From positions 467,326 through 531,325 of the forward strand of contig NW_004451665.1 in assembly GCF_000321225.1 (NCBI RefSeq): DNA of 64,000 bases, given 5' to 3'. The DNA comes from Odobenus rosmarus divergens. Lineage: Eukaryota > Chordata > Mammalia > Carnivora > Odobenidae. Shown one piece after another: positions 46,380 through 57,690 of the stretch. The notes below the pieces were generated by a model that saw only the letters and a program-made list of their open reading frames with translations, was not told the DNA's origin and made no database searches. The translations under genes and the position numbers were made by a program. How positions within the stretch are numbered: the first letter of the stretch is position 1; the number at the start of each line of letters is the position of its first letter.

Positions 46380-47440
46380 CAAGAAGGGAGGAAGGAAGAG
46401 TGTTTTAGGCAGAAGAAAGAAGCAGAAACATTGTGCAAGGCATGAGAATATGAAAAAGAAGGGCCAAAGTAGAGACTAACACCTTGAATTGTACCTGGGG
46501 ACATGTACACAAAATTGTTAAAGAGTGTTACTTTTATTTTGAGACACATTGCTCAGAGAATCAGAAGTTCACACTGGTAGGGCTGTAGGATCAGGTTTGC
46601 ATTTTTGGGATGATCATGCTAGCTCTGAAGCAGAGAATGAATCAGAAGGGGAAGAGCCCAGATGTGGGAGCCTTTCCAAAAGCTGTTGTAGGAGTCTGGG
46701 CAAGGAATAAGGAGATAAAGGATTGGAGAGCTATTTAGTGGGTAGAATCAATAAAATGTAGAGGTTTTTGTTTGTTTTTGAGTTTGATTGGAGGGAGAAG
46801 GAGGAGTTTAGGGAGACTGGTGGCATGGTGGTGACCTTCACTAAGCAGATTATGCAGAAAAATTAGGACAGAGAGAGTTAAGTTTTACACATGGTGATTT
46901 TGGCTGTAGAATATCAAAGCAAATATGTCCAGTAGGTGACTAGAATTATAGATTTGGAGCTCAAGATAAAGTTCTGGACTGGAAATATAGATGAGAGCAT
47001 CATCACCATAGAGATTAGGGAGTCATTTTCATACAGATTAGGGAGTCATCACCATTGAGTTGGAAATATGTGTATAAAATGAGATGAACCAGGGTTCCAA
47101 GATGGAGCACTGCGAAACATTCCTATTTAAAAGGTATGATGAGAAAGAGAAGCCAGCAAAGCAGGGGTCAGAAATAGGAGGACTATTACAAGAGCCTGGT
47201 GTTATGGAAGCCAAGAAGGTAGAGACTGTATGTAGTAAGAAATTAACTGTGTCAAATTCTATAGGAAATGCAAATACTGAAAAGCATCCATTGGCTATTT
47301 CTGTGAGTGGCTTTAGTGGACAGGTGGGACAGAAGCCAGGTGTGGTAGATAAAGGAGGGATGCATTGTGAGGAGGTGGAATTTAGGAATACACAGAGTAT
47401 AAGGAGGAAAAAAAACAACTTAGAGGAAGTCAGATCTTAA
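46380..47440 (-). repeat. LINE-2 fragment, antisense, long
   Basis: 'tagaattatagatttggagc', 'tcatcaccatagagattagg', 'gaaccagggttccaagatgg' and 'aactgtgtcaaattctatag' follow antisense L2 ORF2 over about 1 kb. 'agattagggagtcat' is duplicated locally at 47012 and 47035. Confidence 0.75.
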
Positions 47441-48249
47441 GAACTGCTGTGGCGTGGGTCAGCTCACTGGGGATGCTGGAGGGGGAGAGCTGGACGCTAG
47501 AGAAGTGGAATGAACATACCAGTTTCATAGAAACGTATGAAACTTCTTCTTCTAAGAAGAGAGGAAGTGGCCTTTCCCTACCCAGTCCTGAGAGAATAGG
47601 TGGAGGGTGGGCCTAATAGTGTCTTTGTTATCTAAACTATCCCATCCTTAAAGATGGGTCTGTCTACCAGTGTGTCATTCCCAGAGGTCAGTTCTACGCA
47701 ACAAAGACTTTCCCAGAAGGTGGAGTAAAATTTTCCTCTTCAACTCATGTGTTCCCCAGAGCCTTTGGGTTTGCAGGAATTTCTGTAAAGAATTTGAACT
47801 ATTTTAGCCATCATTTCCAAGGACCCTAACGTATGTTTCCTTTTGTGTGGAATCCTGAGATTTTGCTGAGGTGGAGACACTTTCCCTTCCACTCAGAACA
47901 ATATTATAATTCCAAAGAAGATAAAGCATATGGAATCACTCTTGTCTGCTTTGGCCCCCCAAGTCTGTTTCCTTCTCTGGCTGTATCCCTCCTACCTCTG
48001 TGTGTCTGAGCAAGTAAGATAGCAGACTGGCTGTGAGCAAGAAATGCATGGAATGTGCTGCACACATCGCTCTTGTGGTCTCCACATTGCATCAGTATGC
48101 TACAGGTGGCCTCTGTCTTTAAGGGAAAGACAATCTATTTCACCTAGTGGAATAAAAAGAATGAGAATCCTATGAAACTAAACATGCAAATGATGAGTAT
48201 ATAAGGCATAATAACCACTTATTGTTTAACAGCTTATTTTTACCCTGTT
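47441..48249. other. Intron 1, no feature recognised
   Basis: No repeat family or exon recognised. Confidence 0.45.
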
Positions 48250-48265
48250 AGAAAAATCATGGCAA

Positions 48266-48452
48266 TTGGGGTGCCTGGGTGGCTCAGTTGCTAAGCGTCT
48301 GCCTTCAGCTCAGATCATGGTCCTGGGGTCCTGGGATCGAGCCCTGCATTGGGCTCCCTGCTCGGCGGGAAGCCTGCTTCTCCCTCTCCCACTCCCCCTG
48401 CTTGTGTTCCCTCTCTGGCTGTGTCTTTCTCTGTTAAATTAAAAAAAAAGAA
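48266..48452 (+). repeat. Carnivore SINE, 16-bp perfect TSD
   Basis: Sense copy 'ggggtgcctgggtggctcag' to 'ctgttaaattaaaaaaaaag'. 'agaaaaatcatggcaa' is identical at 48250-48265 and 48453-48468. Confidence 0.96.
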
Positions 48453-48781
48453 AGAAAAATCATGGCAAGACAGCTCAGTGGACATGAAATCACAGTTGGG
48501 GGAGTTAGTCTTGTTATCTTAGAGAGGACATCCTTCATTACTCTGGAGAAAGAACTTTCAGGGAAATGGCATACTTGATTGTATGGGCCAAGGCATCTTT
48601 ACCCCTAGACCATGCTAGAGACACACACCACACTGTCCAATTCTTTTAGTTGCCTTTGCACTCCATGCAGATGACCCCCCCCACCATATTTACACATTCT
48701 CTCTTCACTCAGCGTGCAAAACTGAGTAGGACACTACATTCTTAGTTGTATTCTGGATTTGAGGAAATACTCAAGTCACAG

Positions 48782-49552
48782 TGATGCAGGCAAGACGTTT
48801 GTGTTCAAAGCCGACAGCCAAGAAAGGATTCTTGATACGTCTTTGGTACAAAAAGGTGGTTTTATGAAAGTATGGGACAGGACCTGCGGGCAGAACAAGC
48901 TGCACTAGGGTCATGGGGAGTGGCCCATTATATACTTTCAAGTTGGGTGGGAGTTAGGGATAGCAGAAGTCTCCCAGGTATTTTGAAAACAAGGTTTCCA
49001 GGGTCCTGAGGGGGCTAGCTATTGTTAGGAAAAGATCATTTATTACTGTGTAGTAAAAACTCAGTCATGAGACTCTTCAGATGTATATCGGTGGGTCATA
49101 CGCTTGGAAGATGATTGCCAACATGTATCTTAGGGGGTAGAGATAAAGGAAGTTTCCAAAGGAATTTTTTTTTTAACGATTTTATTTATCTATTTGACAG
49201 AGCACAAGCAGAGGGAGCAGCAGCAGAGGGAGAGGGAGAAGCAGACTCCCTGCTGAGCAGGGAGCCTGATGCGGGGCTAGATTCCAGGACCCTGGGATCA
49301 TGACCTGAGCTGAAGGCAGACGCTTAACTGACTGAGGCACCCAGGCATCCCCCAAAGGAATTTTTATATGTTAAAGTAGACTCACAGGATCCTGGGGATT
49401 GGGTTAAGATTGGCTTTTGCCCTTAGCGAAGTATTAACATTGAGGCAGCTGAGTTCCTAGAGGAATGTCACTCTGCCTGGTTCAAGGACTCGTCAATGGA
49501 CTGTAGGTAGTAAGGACATTTAATAATTTTTCTTCTGCCTTTGTTTCCCACA
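48782..49552 (-). mobile_element. ERV-type LTR, antisense, interrupted by a SINE
   Basis: The minus strand starts near 49552 with TGTGGGAAACAAAGG. It carries a TATA-like 'gtatataatgggcc' (about 48940) and a decayed polyadenylation region ('cataaaacc', about 48860), and ends near 48785. The layout and length without the SINE (about 575 bp) fit an LTR. The class cannot be named with confidence and the ends are approximate. No viral gene is attached. Confidence 0.6.
49170..49351 (-). repeat. Carnivore SINE inside the LTR
   Basis: Antisense copy. 'ccaaaggaattttt' is identical at 49156-49169 and 49352-49365. Confidence 0.95.
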
Positions 49553-49560
49553 TCAACCGG

Positions 49561-50394
49561 ACTGAACATACATTTTTTAAAAAGTGTGGGCAATGTTGGT
49601 AGGAGCTGCTCTCATCTGTTATGTGTTGGTCTTACTAGTTTTGCTCTAGGAGGACACCCCTTTCTCTAAGGTCCAGGGACTTTCTTTAACCCCTCCTTCC
49701 TTCCACCACACTAAATGAGTACAGAAAATAAGCTAAAAAATCTAGGGGATTTTTAGATTGTCCCTCCCAAATATCAATTGTATCTGTTACACTCTTGACA
49801 GGAACTAGATACTGATCAACTTAAGGTTGAGTTCTAAAGTATCTAAAGTGCAAATACTCTGTGTTGATCGTTAAAGAGAGAGAGCCAGCTGTTTAATTAC
49901 TGATGATCTATGACAAAGTTACCATGGGCATTTAGAAACTTGACTGTATCTCATCCAGAGAGCTCTTCCCTCTTGTTTTGTTACATAACAGCAGAGGTGC
50001 CTGAGAGGAGGTGCCAAATTTCCCTCAGAATAAAGCTCCGAATCCACCCAAAGTCTCGCCCAGTGACACCTGACGATTCTGCCCCAAAGAATACAAAAGA
50101 GATTACACTGACCTAGGAAGAATGAATGAGTGGGGACCCAGAGATGGCTGCTTGGCCTCATCAGGTTGGTGAGTGGGTAGAAGGGTGGCAGAGTGGGCAG
50201 AGAATCAGCAAAGTCAGCATCAAACTACCAAAGTACAACTTCCTATTTACCCATTCCCTACCTTCTGGGTTCCCAGTGTCTTTGCCCCTTTACTCCAAAC
50301 TGGAAACCCTCTGTAAATTTTTCTTCTTCAGCTCAAAGCCTTTGGGTTTTTAGGAATTTCTATTAAGAATTTTAAATTATTCAGAGAATCAGTA
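49561..50394. other. Intron 1, no feature recognised
   Basis: Unique sequence. Confidence 0.45.
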
Positions 50395-50458
50395 TAAGGA
50401 AGGAAGAAGGGAAGAGGGAAAGGAAGGAGGAGAAAGGAGGGAGGGAAAAGGAGAGAGT
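50395..50458 (+). repeat. Homopurine (GGA/GAAA-rich) tract
   Basis: About 64 bases almost entirely of A and G ('gggaaaggaaggaggagaaa'). Confidence 0.95.
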
Positions 50459-51000
50459 ACGGATGGTCACGTGGTAAAATATTTTAAGAATTGCTTGGTG
50501 CAGAAGGGAATCAACATGCAAGCCTGGGACTTCTATCCTTGAGGGGACCTGCTTGCTGGGTTAGCCCTTGGATGTGTGTGGATTTCAGAAGGGTTCTCAC
50601 CGTTCTGAGGATTGGTGGGGATGGCTCACTGTGCTTGGACTGTGCAGGCAGTGTGGTTTGTGCTGGGTACCCGCTTTCCTTCTGAGAGTGGAATATTGGT
50701 GAATGCTGAATGGAAGGTGCCTTTGTAGCTGTCCCCCAGTGAAATCCCTGGGCACTGGGTCTCTGGTGAGCTTCCATGATAGACAATATTTCACATGTGT
50801 TGTCCCAACTCACTGCCGGGGGAATTAAGTATGTCCTGTGGTCTCCACTGGGAGAAGACCCTTGAAAGCTTGTGCCTGGTTTCCTCCAGACTTAGTCCCA
50901 TGCTTTTTTTCCTCTTAGCTGATGCTTCATATCCTTTCCCTGTAATAAATCTTAGTTGTGAGTATGACCATATGCTGAGTCCTGAGTCCTAGCGAATCCA
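50459..51000. other. Intron 1, no feature recognised
   Basis: Unique sequence. Frames of 60-100 codons on both strands overlap one another and look like chance. Confidence 0.45.
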
Positions 51001-52255
51001 TATTCTTCCAGAGATGTCTATGCCTTTACCCAATGAGAACACACTGTACATATTATTTTGCATTTTGCTTTTCACATATAAAATATTTCAAAGACAGTCT
51101 GCATTGACATTCATAAATCAAAATCTTTTTCATGCCTGCATAATATTATCTATAGTGTATGACAATTTATATATCCAGACCCCAATTAATGGACCTTTAG
51201 TCATTTTTAGTCTAGCTATTACAAATAATGCTGCACCAAACATCCCTATACGTGCATCTTTTTGTACCTTCATAAGTATTATCAGGAGGTTAAATCTTTA
51301 GGAGTAGAATTCTTGGGTCAAAGGATATATGTACTTTACTCTTTCATAGGTATTACAAAATTGCCACCCACCAAAGAGGTTGTATGAATTTTTACTCCCA
51401 CCAACATGTAAGAAATGCCTGTTTCCCCACATCATTGTTGATAAATAGAATTTCTTTACTGAATTTCCTTCCTGAAAATTCACCCTTCTTAGATGTACAG
51501 TTCTTTGGATTTTAACAAATGTATATAGTCATCTAACTACCATCACAATCAAAATATAGAGTGTTTCCAACATCTCTGAAAGTTCCCTTGTGGTCTTTGG
51601 TAGTCAGTCCTCTGTCTCTGAACCTCTACCCACTGATCTGATTTCTGTCCTTAGTTTTGCCTTTTCCAGAATGTCATATAAATGAAATCATACAGTATGT
51701 AACCTTTTGAGTCTGGCTTTTTTCACTTAGTGTAATGCTTTTGAGATTCATCCATGTTGTTGCCATTATCAGTAGTTTATTCCTTTTTTGTTACTAACTA
51801 GAATTCCACTGCATGGTTGTGTCACAATTTGGTACATTCACTAGTTGATGGGCATTTGGGTTATTTTGAGTTTTGTGTAGGCATATGTCTTAACTTTCCT
51901 TTGATAAATCCCTAAGAGTGGGATTGCCTGGTCATATGGCAAGTGTATGCTTAACTTCATGAGAGACTGCCAAACTCTTTCCAAAGTGGCTGTGCCATTT
52001 TGCATCCCCAGTAGCAACATATGAGAATTCCAGTTGCTCCACGTCCTTGCCAACATTTGGTATTGTCAGTATTTTTTTTAATTTTGGCCATTCTAATAAG
52101 TATGTTAAGAATATATGTTTTTCTTCAAATTGCCTATTCATGTTTTTTGCTTATTCTTCTTTTGGTAGGTTGATCATATTCTTAATGATTTTTAATGACT
52201 CTATATATTAAGGAAATCAACTGGTTCATAGTTGTTGCAAACATTTTCCTTAGTT
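51001..52255 (-). repeat. Old L1 fragments, antisense (two 3' ends)
   Basis: Two successive antisense L1 3' blocks: 51001-51450 ('attacaaataatgctgcacc') and 51500-52230 ('gaatgtcatataaatgaaat', 'tttgagattcatccatgttg', 'tggctgtgccattttgcatc'). Both are non-coding. Confidence 0.75.
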
Positions 52256-52268
52256 TGTAATTTTTACT

Positions 52269-53540
52269 TTTTTAAAAATTTTATTTTATTATGTTATGTT
52301 AATCACCATACATTATATACATTACAAATTGTGTTGGGAAAATTGGGTAGCCACATGCAGAAGAATGAAATTGGACCATTTCCTTACACCACACACAAAA
52401 ATAGACTCAAAATGGATGAAAGACCTAAATGTGAGGCAGGAGTCCATCAAAATCCTAGCGGAGAACACAGGCAGCAACCTCTTCAACCTCAGCCACAGCA
52501 ACTTCTTCCTAGAAACATTGCCAAAGGCAAGGGAAGCAAGGGCAAAAACGAACTACTGGGACTTCATCAAGATAAAAAGCTTTTGCACAGCAAAAGAAAC
52601 AGTCAGCAAAACCAAAAGACACCAGACAGAATGGGAGAAGATATTTGCAAATGACCTATCAGATAAAGGGCTGGTATCCAAAATCTATAAAGAACTTATC
52701 AAACTCAACACCCAAAGAACAAATAATCCAATCAAGAAATGGGCAGAAGACATGAACAGACANNNNNNNNNNNNNNNNNNNNNNNNNNNNNNNNNNNNNN
52801 NNNNNNNNNNNNNNNNNNNNNNNNNNNNNNNNNNNNNNNNNNNNNNNNNNNNNNNNNNNNNNNNNNNNNNNNNNNNNNNNNNNNNNNNNNNNNNNNNNNN
52901 NNNNNNNNNNNNNNNNNNNNNNNNNNNNNNNNNNNNNNNNNNNNNNNNNNNNNNNNNNNNNNNNNNNNNNNNNNNNNNNNNNNNNNNNNNNNNNNNNNNN
53001 NNNNNNNNNNNNNNNNNNNNNNNNNNNNNNNNNNNNNNNNNNNNNNNNNNNNNNNNNNNNNNNNNNNNNNNNNNNNNNNNNNNNNNNNNNNNNNNNNNNN
53101 NNNNNNNNNNNNNNNNNNNNNNNNNNNNNNNNNNNNNNNNNNNNNNNNNNNNNNNNNNNNNNNNNNNNNNNNNNNNNNNNNNNNNNNNNNNNNNNNNNNN
53201 NNNNNNNNNNNNNNNNNNNNNNNNNNNNNNNNNNNNNNNNNNNNNNNNNNNNNNNNNNNNNNNNNNNNNNNNNNNNNNNNNNNNNNNNNNNNNNNNNNNN
53301 NNNNNNNNNNNNNNNNNNNNNNNNNNNNNNNNNNNNNNNNNNNNNNNNNNNNNNNNNNNNNNNNNNNNNNNNNNNNNNNNNNNNNNNNNNNNNNNNNNNN
53401 NNNNNNNNNNNNNNNNNNNNNNNNNNNNNNNNNNNNNNNNNNNNNNNNNNNNNNNNNNNNNNNNNNNNNNNNNNNNNNNNNNGGAAATCGGAGGGGGAGA
53501 CAAGCCATGAGAGACTATGGACTCTGAGAAACAAACAGTA
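52269..53540 (-). repeat. L1 with 5' inversion (twin-primed layout), contains assembly gap
   Basis: The left end, about 52269-52335, is an L1 3' end in reverse ('gttatgttaatcaccataca'). From 52347 an L1 ORF2 segment runs in the opposite, + orientation ([12 protein letters not shown]) into the gap. It resumes at 53483 and stops at 'gagaaacaaac' without a 3' end or poly-A. 'gtaatttttacttttt' at the left and 'gtaattttttaccttttt' at the right act as the duplication. This order is what twin priming produces. Confidence 0.85.
52763..53482. other. Assembly gap (720 N)
   Basis: A run of undetermined bases inside the L1. The same L1 interval in the copy at 41870 is about 640 bases, so the gap size is plausible. 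Frames drawn across it are artefacts. Confidence 0.99.
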
Positions 53541-55049
53541 ATTTTTTACCTTTTTAATGGCATATTTTGCTGCAGAAATATTTTTGTTTTATATTAAATA
53601 TATCTCATGGTGCAAAGATGTGGAAGTAGAAATGAGAGAATTTATGAATGGAAAGTATAGAACACAGGGGACTATAAGGCCAGGCAACCTGGGTGAGTCA
53701 GTTTACCCCACCTTGGCTGCAACCCCCATACTAGTGATATGTGGCCAGTACAGATTTTCTTAGTCTGTCTCACTGGCTACAAAGAACCAAAGCTTATTGA
53801 CAAATGCAGCTGCTTTGAGGAAGGGTAGAATCTTGAGGGTGCAATTCTTCAATTCAGATGTGGAAGAGGATTCATTTAGTGGAAGCAATGTACTTATTGC
53901 AGAGACCATCAATACATGAGATTGTTACGCGTGTTGGCTGGGACACAGGGAATTCCTGTCTGCAGTCTCAGTGATATTTTGCTGGAAACAACCCTCCTCC
54001 TTGCCAGCCCTATACTTGAATATGGAATTCCATGATGACCACAAAGACTTATTGTGCTCCATGCAGTCTATGGGCAAAATAATGCAGGAGAGGCCAGAAG
54101 GGGTATGGGTGAAGAGGTAGATGGTGTGGTGGGAGGAAGTAAGGAGAAGAAGAGTGAGGGAGGGACTCCTTTGCTTCCTTGTTTCCCACACACAGAGCCC
54201 CTGTCGGCATTTGATTTTTGCAGTCATTAACATTTTTAGAGTCAGGCATACCAAGTGCAAAGTCAGTTACTTGCTGCTAATCTGAAAAGAGCACAGCTCA
54301 CAGCAAGAACTGTGGGGTGGGGAACATGAGATTGGCAGAATCTGATTTGCAGGAAGAGCTTGTTCTGCACCCCTACTTCCATTTCCATTGCCTGGTGTCC
54401 CTAGATGGGCTCATCCCACCCAAAGCTGAATCTCTGAAGGGGTTCACTCAAGATCAGCCAGGCTACTTTGTTAAGATAAATGCACTCCTTTTCTAAAGAG
54501 CTGTGAACTGAGATTAACAAGCTAATTAACATTTCAAAGAGTAGGAATAAAAGATCATAAGTAAAAGCAAATGACGTCCTCTGAAGTCTGTGGTTCAAGA
54601 GATCAGTGGGGCAGGACGTGGTTAATCTACTCAATTATCCATCTCTACCTCTCTTTCCATTCCATCTTCCACCTTTCCCTTCCCCTCTTATTCTGTCTTC
54701 TTGCACGTGTCTCCCAAGCCTGAGTAAATCATGTTTTCCCTCCCTCTCATTTGCCTTTTGCCCTTTAACTAACTGGCCTTGAAGTTTATTTTTAGCATTT
54801 GTGTATTTAGTGACATTGTACTGACTTCCTTGACTTAAAAACACAGGCAGGAAAAAACCCTACCAAATTAAAATGCTCTGTCCTCAAACTTGACTCTGGA
54901 TTTATTAATTGGAAAAATATGGGGGGGTGTGTGAGATGGAGTAAGATCTTTCCATTTGAACAGAACTTGGGGTGAATTCTTTTGCACTGAGTTCAGGAAC
55001 AAAGCTGAGTAATTTCTACATGTCCCTAATGCAGAGCAATGGCTGAGGC
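53541..55049. other. Intron 1, no feature recognised
   Basis: Unique sequence; frames up to 111 codons show no familiar domain. Confidence 0.45.
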
Positions 55050-55150
55050 AGTGGAGTGGGCATGAGAGACCCAGATTGGATTCCTCTCTGCTGTTTGCAA
55101 GATGTATGACTTTGAGCAAGTCCCTTTACCTCTTGGGGAATTATAATGTC
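55050..55150 (+). repeat. MIR fragment, sense
   Basis: 'gagacccagattggattcct' and 'gactttgagcaagtcccttt' are MIR core text. Confidence 0.6.
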
Positions 55151-55369
55151 AGCCTCTGTTACTTAGCTCCAAGCTTCTATCATGGACCGAAGACTCAGTT
55201 TTAAAAGGTACAACATTGTCTGGTGTCATCTGTGACAACATCCCGACAACCCCTCCAGCCAAATCCTCAAAGTCAGTCACTTTTCACTTCTGGATGATGG
55301 GATTGGCTCCCACATACAGCACTATTACTGTGTGCCAGGCACTGTACTAAGCCTTAGTCATGTGGTCCA

Positions 55370-55515
55370 GGATAGGGCAGTGGTTAAAAACCTGGCCTCT
55401 GGGTCCAGAATACCTGTGCTTGCTTCTACATCAGTGTAACTCTGAGCAACTTCCTTAACCTGTGACTTAGTTTCCTCATCTGTAAAATGACAATAATGAC
55501 GATGATAATAGTACC
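55370..55515 (+). repeat. MIR, sense
   Basis: 'tggttaaaaacctggcctct', 'agtttcctcatctgtaaaat' follow the MIR consensus. Confidence 0.88.
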
Positions 55516-55888
55516 TGTAATTCTGACCTTATTTAGAAAGGGTCTTTGCCAGTGTAATTAAAGATCTTGAGATGAGATCATTCTGGATTTCGGGTGGGCC
55601 CTAAATTCAATGACTAATGTCCTGATAAGAGAAAAGAGAGGGAAATGTGACATACACAGACATAGGGAGAAAGGCTGTATGCAGACAGTGATTAGAGAGA
55701 TGCCCCCACAAGCCAAAGAATGCCAGCAGAGGCTGGAAGAGGCAAGAAAGGAATCCTCTCCAGAGACTTTGGCCCTGCTGACACCTTGATTCTGGACATC
55801 CAAAATTGTGGAGAATAAATTTCTGTTGTTTTAAGTCACCAAGTTTGTGGTAGTTTGTTGTGGTAGCCCTAGGAAGCTGATGCAGCCC
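55516..55888 (+). repeat. MLT1-type MaLR LTR, sense
   Basis: 'tctgaccttatttagaaagg', 'gggtgggccctaaattcaat', 'gctgacaccttgattctgga' and 'aagtcaccaagtttgtggta' are MLT1 landmarks in order. The end is duplicated (55864-55909). Confidence 0.9.
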
Positions 55889-55909
55889 TAGCCCTAGGAA
55901 GCTGATGCA
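55864..55909. repeat. 21-bp local duplication at the MLT1 end
   Basis: 'tagccctaggaagctgatgc' plus A occurs at 55864-55884 and identically at 55889-55909, four bases apart. Confidence 0.95.
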
Positions 55910-55981
55910 GATGATAATAGTACATCTACCTCCCAGGATTGTTGGGTTAAATGAGTGGTTATATTTAAAGTGCTAAGAGTA

Positions 55982-56183
55982 GGGCGCCTGGGTGGCTCAG
56001 TTGGTTAAGCGACTGCCTTCGGCTCAGGTCATGATCCTGGAGTCCCGGGATCGAGTCCCGCATCAGGCTTCCTGCTCAGCGAGGAACCTGCTTCTCCTTC
56101 TGGCCCTCCCCCCTCTCATGTGCTCTCTCTCTCTCTCTCTCATTCTCACTCTCTCAAAATAAATAAATAAATCTTTAAAAAAT
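55982..56183 (+). repeat. Carnivore SINE, first of a nested pair
   Basis: Sense copy 'gggcgcctgggtggctcagt' to 'aaataaatctttaaaaaat'. 'aaagtgctaagagta' lies on its left (55967) and right (56184). Confidence 0.95.
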
Positions 56184-56199
56184 AAAGTGCTAAGAGTAC

Positions 56200-56384
56200 A
56201 AGGCACCTGCGTGGCTCAGTCAGTTGAGCATCTGCCTTCGGCTCTGGTCATGATCCCAGGGTCCTGGGATCAAGTCCCGCATTGGGCTCCCTGCTCAGCA
56301 GGGAGTCTGCTTCTCTCTCTGCCTGCTGCCCCCTCTGCTTGTGCTCTCTCTTTCTCATATAAATAAATAAAATCTTAAAAAAAT
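56200..56384 (+). repeat. Carnivore SINE, second of a nested pair
   Basis: Sense copy 'aggcacctgcgtggctcagt' to 'aataaaatcttaaaaaaata'. A third copy of the target, 'agagtgctaagagcag', follows at 56385. Confidence 0.95.
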
Positions 56385-56449
56385 AGAGTGCTAAGAGCAG
56401 AATCTGGAATACAGTGAGGGCTCTTGAAATATAGGCTGCTACATATTGT

Positions 56450-56560
56450 TAGCTCATTGGAGCTTACCGAGCAACCCTATGAAGTAGGTACTGTTATGAC
56501 TCCCATTTTGCACATGGAGAAATGGAGGCTTAGAGAGGCTGAGCAAAGGTGAGCTTGTCT
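56450..56560 (-). repeat. MIR fragment, antisense
   Basis: 'tgaagtaggtactgttatga' and 'gaaatggaggcttagagagg' are antisense MIR. Confidence 0.8.
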
Positions 56561-57063
56561 GGACTCTGCTCTAGCTTGAGCCACCCTTCAGAAGTCCGTG
56601 GAGTTGAACTTTCTGCTCATGGATCCTGGTTGGCTTGGTAACCCCTCATGATGATGTTCTCTCAGCAAAGATTCTTAGGTATGGATCCACCAAGACCAGA
56701 AGATATAGAGAAGACCTCCCATGTAATGGTGTTTATTCCTCCTGGATTCACGTTATCAGCCCTGGTCTTGGCATAGACTCTGCTCCAACAGAGCCAGGCT
56801 CTGTCTACACTTGGTTGTTTGATTGTCCTATGACCTGACCTCACTGGAGTAGCCTCAGCACCTCATCACAAGAGACAGGTGTGTGCTGCCTAAAAGTCCA
56901 CACCCTCCCTCTTCAGGGACTTCATAGGTCCCAATGATTTCTTATTTACCCCTATTCTGCTGAGTGTAGATTATACAAATGATTAGAAATAAGTCAGATC
57001 ACTTAGAGTAAGGCAAAGCCCTTGCTGGAAACTGCAAGGTCCTATGAGCAAGCAACTTGGTTA
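56561..57063. other. Intron 1, no feature recognised
   Basis: Unique sequence. Confidence 0.45.
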
Positions 57064-57081
57064 CCCACCTCACCATCTTTT

Positions 57082-57263
57082 TATTTATTTATTTGACAGA
57101 GAAAGACACAGCGAGAGAGGGAACACAAGCAGGGGGAGTGGTAGAGGGAGAAGCAGACTTCCCACTGAGCAGGGAGCCTGATGTGGGGCTTGATTCCAGG
57201 ACCCTGGGATCATGACCTGAGCCAAAGGTAGACGCTTAACGACTGAGCCACCTAGGTGCCCCT
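57082..57263 (-). repeat. Carnivore SINE, 18-bp TSD
   Basis: Antisense copy of the 'gagagagggaacacaagcag' subfamily, lacking the 'aagatttt' tail element. 'cccacctcaccatctttt' (57064) and 'cccacctgaccatctttt' (57264) differ at one base. Confidence 0.95.
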
Positions 57264-57329
57264 CCCACCTGACCATCTTTTATTATTGTCCCCCTGCATC
57301 ACTCTCCATGAGTACTGACCTCATGGCCA

Positions 57330-57690
57330 GGTACTGTCCCACCTCAGGGCCTTTGCACATGCAGTCTAATTGCCTTTAATGCTCTTGCCCAACAGGTATG
57401 CATGCTTTCTTTTTTACTTCCTTGACTCTCAATATCACCATCTCAGAGAGGCCTTTCTTAATCAACTTATCCTTCCTCTTCACCTTTCCTGCTTTTTTCC
57501 CCTCCTTAGCACTTATAATTATGTAACATGCCATAAATTTTACTTATCTTGTTTATTGTCTTTTCTTCCAAACTACCATATAAGTACCGTGAGGATGGGG
57601 ATACTTATCTGTTTTGTTCACTACTATAGTTCAGAGCCTAGGGCAGGGCTAGTGCACAGTATAACGCATTCCCTAAATAATTGTTGAGTG
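57330..57690 (+). repeat. LINE-2 3' end, sense
   Basis: 'cctcagggcctttgcacatg', 'tcagagaggcctttcttaat', 'accgtgaggatggggatact' and 'cctaaataattgttgagtga' follow the L2 3' consensus to its end. Confidence 0.9.

Noticed and set aside
52296..53534. Open frames of 258-404 codons on both strands
   Set aside because: They run through 720 undetermined bases; the readable part of the + frame is L1 ORF2.
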